From positions 1 to 8,529 of the forward strand of contig CAMLLA010000169.1 of assembly GCA_946480525.1 (NCBI GenBank): 8,529 nt of DNA, written 5' to 3'. The notes below the pieces were generated by a model. The model did not search any database and was not told where the DNA came from. It was given only the letters and a program-made list of their open reading frames with translations. Shown one piece after another: positions 5,995 to 8,529 of this stretch (the stretch's first letter is position 1; every line of letters begins with the position of its first letter). Position numbers and translations under genes: made by a program. This DNA is from an uncultured Asticcacaulis sp. (GTDB lineage: Bacteria; Pseudomonadota; Alphaproteobacteria; Caulobacterales; Caulobacteraceae).

Positions 5995-7689
5995 ATGGCC
6001 ACCGCTGCCGCCTCTCATGGTCACGACGACCACGATCACGACCACAAGCCGGGGTTCCTCGACCGTTGGTTCTTCACGACCAACCACAAGGACATCGGTA
6101 CCCTTTATCTGATCTTCGCCATTTTCGCCGGCCTGGTTGGCGGTGCGTTCTCTGGCTTCATCCGCTGGGAACTGTACGAACCCGGTCTTCAGGTGTTCGC
6201 CAAGGGCTCGCTGCTGGATCACCTGGGTCTTTTCGACCTGGCGAACCCGGACAACGCCAAGCACGCCTTTAACTCTGTCGTCACGGCGCACGCCATCCTG
6301 ATGATTTTCTTCATGGTCATGCCGGCCATGATCGGTGGCTTCGGCAACTGGTTCGTGCCGATCATGATCGGTTCGCCGGACATGGCCTTCCCGCGCCTGA
6401 ACAACATCTCGTTCTGGCTTTTGATCGCCTCCTTTATCCTGCTGGTCGTATCGGTCCTGACGCCATCGGGTCCGGGTGCCGGCCAGCACGGTTTCGCCGG
6501 CGGCTGGACCATGTATCCGCCGATGTCGGCCCATACGGGTTCGCCGGGCCCTGCCATGGACCTCGTGGTCTTCAGCTTCCACCTGTCGGGTGCGTCGTCG
6601 ATCCTGGGCGCGATCAACTTCATCACCACCATCTTCAACATGCGCGCCCCGGGCATGACCCTGCACCGGATGCCGCTGTTCGCCTGGTCTGTGCTGGTCA
6701 CGGCCTTCCTGCTGCTGCTGTCGCTGCCTGTCTTCGCCGGCGCCATCACCATGCTGCTGACCGACCGTAACTTCGGCACGTCGTTCTTCGACCCGGCCGG
6801 CGGCGGGGACCCGATCATGTACCAGCACCTGTTCTGGTTCTTCGGTCACCCGGAAGTGTACATCCTGATCCTGCCGGGCTTCGGCATCATCTCGCACATC
6901 GTATCGACCTTCTCGAAGAAGCCCGTCTTCGGCTACCTCGCCATGGCCTACGCCATGGTCGCCATCGGGGTCGTCGGCTTCATTGTGTGGGCCCACCACA
7001 TGTACACGGTCGGCATGAGCTTCGACCTGCGCGCCTACTTCGTCCTGGCCACAATGGTCATCGCGGTTCCGACGGGCGTTAAGATCTTCTCGTGGATCGC
7101 CACCATGTGGGGCGGCTCGATCTCCTTTACCGTCCCGATGCTGTGGGCGATCGGCTTCATCTTCCTGTTCACGGTCGGCGGCGTCACCGGCGTTGTCCTG
7201 TCGAACGCGCCTATCGACTATACGCTGCACGACACCTATTATGTCGTGGCGCACTTCCACTACGTCCTGTCGCTGGGCGCCGTCTTCGCCATCTTCGCCG
7301 GTTTCTACTACTGGTTCGAAAAGATGTTCGGCATCAAGTACAACGGCTTCCTGGGTGGCCTGCACTTCTGGATCATGTTCATCGGCGTGAACATCATCTT
7401 CTTCCCGCAGCACTTCCTGGGCCTGCAGGGCATGCCGCGCCGCTATGTCGACTACCCCGTCGGTTTCACCTTCTGGAACCAGGTGTCGTCGATCGGCTAC
7501 GCCATCACCCTGGTCGGCGTCATCGTCTTCCTGATCATGTGTGTCGAAGCCATCATCGCCCGCCGCAAGGGCGTGGCCAATCCATGGGGTGAGGGCGCGA
7601 CGACGCTCGAATGGACCCTGTCGTCCCCTCCGCCTTATCACCAGTTCTCCGAACTGCCGGTGATCAAGGACGAGGACGAGCATCACTAA
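5995..7689 (+). CDS. ctaD: Cytochrome c oxidase subunit I (aa3-type)
   Basis: This 564-residue, twelve-helix inner-membrane subunit reduces O2 to water and pumps protons. Ligands are all in place: low-spin heme a by His99 and His422, heme a3 by His420 (VAHFHYV), and CuB by His285, His334 and His335. The His-Tyr pair is His285/Tyr289 in GHPEVY. D-channel residues are Asp129 ([10 protein letters not shown]), Asn118, Asn136 and the gating Glu287; the K-channel lysine is Lys363 (TGVKIFSW). These make it a type A1 heme-copper oxidase. The N-terminus is unusually His/Asp-rich ([14 protein letters not shown], residues 7-20). The ATG at 5995 follows an AGAGAG Shine-Dalgarno-like stretch (5980-5985). 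It lies between ctaC and ctaB in one operon. Length and motifs are normal for Paracoccus-like CtaD. The alternative symbol is coxA. Confidence 0.98.
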   Translation: MATAAASHGHDDHDHDHKPGFLDRWFFTTNHKDIGTLYLIFAIFAGLVGGAFSGFIRWELYEPGLQVFAKGSLLDHLGLFDLANPDNAKHAFNSVVTAHAILMIFFMVMPAMIGGFGNWFVPIMIGSPDMAFPRLNNISFWLLIASFILLVVSVLTPSGPGAGQHGFAGGWTMYPPMSAHTGSPGPAMDLVVFSFHLSGASSILGAINFITTIFNMRAPGMTLHRMPLFAWSVLVTAFLLLLSLPVFAGAITMLLTDRNFGTSFFDPAGGGDPIMYQHLFWFFGHPEVYILILPGFGIISHIVSTFSKKPVFGYLAMAYAMVAIGVVGFIVWAHHMYTVGMSFDLRAYFVLATMVIAVPTGVKIFSWIATMWGGSISFTVPMLWAIGFIFLFTVGGVTGVVLSNAPIDYTLHDTYYVVAHFHYVLSLGAVFAIFAGFYYWFEKMFGIKYNGFLGGLHFWIMFIGVNIIFFPQHFLGLQGMPRRYVDYPVGFTFWNQVSSIGYAITLVGVIVFLIMCVEAIIARRKGVANPWGEGATTLEWTLSSPPPYHQFSELPVIKDEDEHH

Positions 7690-7700
7690 TCTGGTCCTTT

Positions 7701-7761
7701 AAGGAGCAGAGACATTTCGGGGGTGAAGGTCTTCAACGGTCTTCACCCCTTCGTTCATTGA
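7701..7761 (+). other. Orphan Shine-Dalgarno and possible 15-codon leader ORF between ctaD and ctaB
   Basis: A strong AAGGAG (7701-7706) has no ATG, GTG or TTG at usual spacing. Seven nt after it is an ATT (7714), which opens a 15-codon frame (ISGVKVFNGLHPFVH) ending in TGA at 7759-7761. A GTG at 7723 is in the same frame but 16 nt away. The TGA overlaps the GAGG used by ctaB (7760-7763), so translation of the mini-ORF could couple to ctaB. ATT starts are rare, so this may instead be a relic or a standby ribosome site. It is speculative. Confidence 0.25.
7720..7749 (+). promoter_or_regulatory. Intergenic hairpin between ctaD and ctaB
   Basis: GGGGTGAAG (7720-7728) pairs perfectly with CTTCACCCC (7741-7749). 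Two G-U pairs and one C-G pair extend the stem inward to a 6-nt loop TTCAAC (7732-7737). The following TTCGTTCATT is only partly U-rich, so this is at best a weak or partial terminator. It could also be a processing or mRNA-stability hairpin that lowers ctaB expression relative to ctaC and ctaD. Confidence 0.6.
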
Positions 7762-7763
7762 GG
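7760..7763 (+). promoter_or_regulatory. Ribosome binding site favouring the GTG start of ctaB
   Basis: GAGG lies 7 nt before the GTG at 7771 and 13 nt before the in-frame ATG at 7777. The frame is closed upstream by a TGA at 7759-7761, so GTG 7771 is both the first possible start and the best spaced. Confidence 0.6.
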
Positions 7764-7770
7764 TATCGAC

Positions 7771-8529
7771 GTGCCAATGGCCGCTGCCGACGACAAAAAG
7801 AAGCCGCTGAAATCCGACGCGGACTACATCGCCACCCTGCCGCAGGATTACGCTGCCACGGATCGCCGCGCCCTGCCGGGCGACTATTTCCAATTGCTGA
7901 AGCCGCGCGTCATGTCCCTGGTCGTGTTCACGGCTCTTACGGGTTTGATCATTGCTCCAGGCGATATGGATCCGTTCCTGGCTTTCGTATCGGTACTCTG
8001 CATCGCATTGGGAGCGGGTTCCGCCGGTGCGCTCAACATGGCGCTGGAAGGCACGACCGACGCGTTGATGCGCCGGACCAGGCTGCGTCCTGTCGCTGCC
8101 GGCCGCATTTCACGCAATGACGCCATGACATTCGGCGGCGTCCTGGCCTTCCTGTCGGTCCTGACCATGGGCTTTGCGCTGGACAGCTGGCTGGCCGCAG
8201 GGCTCCTGGCGCTCACCATCGTCTATTATGTCGTCTTCTACACCATGATCCTGAAGCGTCGCACGCCGCAGAACATCGTCATCGGCGGCGCGGCCGGTGC
8301 TTTCCCTCCGGTCATCGGCTGGGCGGCCGCTACCGGCGCGGCGCCGATGGAAGCCTGGATCTTGTTCGCGATCATCTTTCTGTGGACGCCGCCGCATTCG
8401 TGGGCGCTGGCGCTTTACACGGCCGAAGACTACGCCAAGGCGGGCATTCCGATGATGCCGGTCGCAAAGGGCGCCAAATCGACCCGCCTGCAAATCCTGC
8501 TTTACAGCCTGATCATGGTGCCGGTGGCC
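7771..8529 (+). CDS. ctaB: Protoheme IX farnesyltransferase (heme O synthase), 3' end missing
   Basis: This integral membrane prenyltransferase of the UbiA superfamily joins farnesyl diphosphate to heme B to give heme O, the precursor of the heme A used by CtaD. The frame is open to the window edge, giving 253 residues of an expected 300 or so. A polar cytoplasmic N-terminus of about 38 residues leads into [21 protein letters not shown]. The first prenyl-diphosphate/Mg2+ motif is Asn89, Glu93 and Asp97 in [15 protein letters not shown]; Glu in place of the first Asp also occurs in mitochondrial COX10. The family blocks [20 protein letters not shown] (162-181) and [13 protein letters not shown] (204-216) follow, then AGIPMMPV (224-231). 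It lies 81 nt after ctaD, behind a hairpin. Start chosen as GTG 7771; ATG 7777 would remove two residues. The alternative symbols are cox10 and cyoE. Confidence 0.95.
   Translation, partial: MPMAAADDKKKPLKSDADYIATLPQDYAATDRRALPGDYFQLLKPRVMSLVVFTALTGLIIAPGDMDPFLAFVSVLCIALGAGSAGALNMALEGTTDALMRRTRLRPVAAGRISRNDAMTFGGVLAFLSVLTMGFALDSWLAAGLLALTIVYYVVFYTMILKRRTPQNIVIGGAAGAFPPVIGWAAATGAAPMEAWILFAIIFLWTPPHSWALALYTAEDYAKAGIPMMPVAKGAKSTRLQILLYSLIMVPVA

Noticed and set aside
4888..7686. A 932-codon open frame on the - strand opposite ctaC and ctaD
   Set aside because: Its product is a monotonous mix of Asp, Arg, Gly, His, Gln and Val without any recognisable fold. It lies antisense to two certain genes; long open antisense frames are a known by-product of GC-rich codon use, and the hydrophobic helices of CtaD read as charged residues on the other strand.

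Overview
The window reads as ordinary chromosomal DNA from a GC-rich alphaproteobacterium. The arrangement tldD (leftward) | ctaC-ctaD-ctaB (rightward) is typical of that class. The style of the cytochrome oxidase proteins and the TonB-dependent receptor suggests Caulobacteraceae, possibly Asticcacaulis-like given the moderate GC. That placement is an inference from memory of these families, not from a search.

Layout, left to right. (1) Positions 1-419, + strand: C-terminal end of a POT/PTR proton-coupled peptide transporter, cut by the window edge. (2) Positions 464-507: a perfect 19-bp hairpin that looks like a bidirectional terminator between convergent genes. (3) Positions 548-2584, - strand: a complete TonB-dependent outer-membrane receptor with signal peptide, plug and barrel. 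Its upstream DNA (2585-2823) is AT-rich and holds inverted repeats. (4) Positions 2824-3018, - strand: a probable 64-residue protein of unknown function. It has a strong Shine-Dalgarno site inside an 11-bp perfect hairpin. (5) Positions 3083-4519, - strand: tldD, the metalloprotease subunit of TldD/TldE. (6) Positions 4520-4926: divergent control region. (7) Positions 4927-5970, 5995-7689 and 7771-8529 (cut by the window end), + strand: ctaC, ctaD and ctaB.

The ctaC-ctaD-ctaB block makes the two catalytic subunits of an aa3-type cytochrome c oxidase and the heme O synthase that starts heme A supply for it. All CuA, heme a, heme a3 and CuB ligands are present, so the enzyme should be a functional proton-pumping cytochrome c oxidase. 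TldD is a usual neighbour with no established role in oxidase assembly. The peptide transporter and TonB receptor are nutrient-uptake genes that converge on a shared terminator.

I found no mobile element, CRISPR array, tRNA or rRNA, and nothing that amounts to a new multi-gene system. The best leads are small: the 64-residue gene with its sequestered ribosome binding site, an orphan Shine-Dalgarno site with a hairpin and mini-ORF between ctaD and ctaB, the inverted repeat ahead of the TonB receptor, and a long Ala/Pro-rich tail on CtaC.
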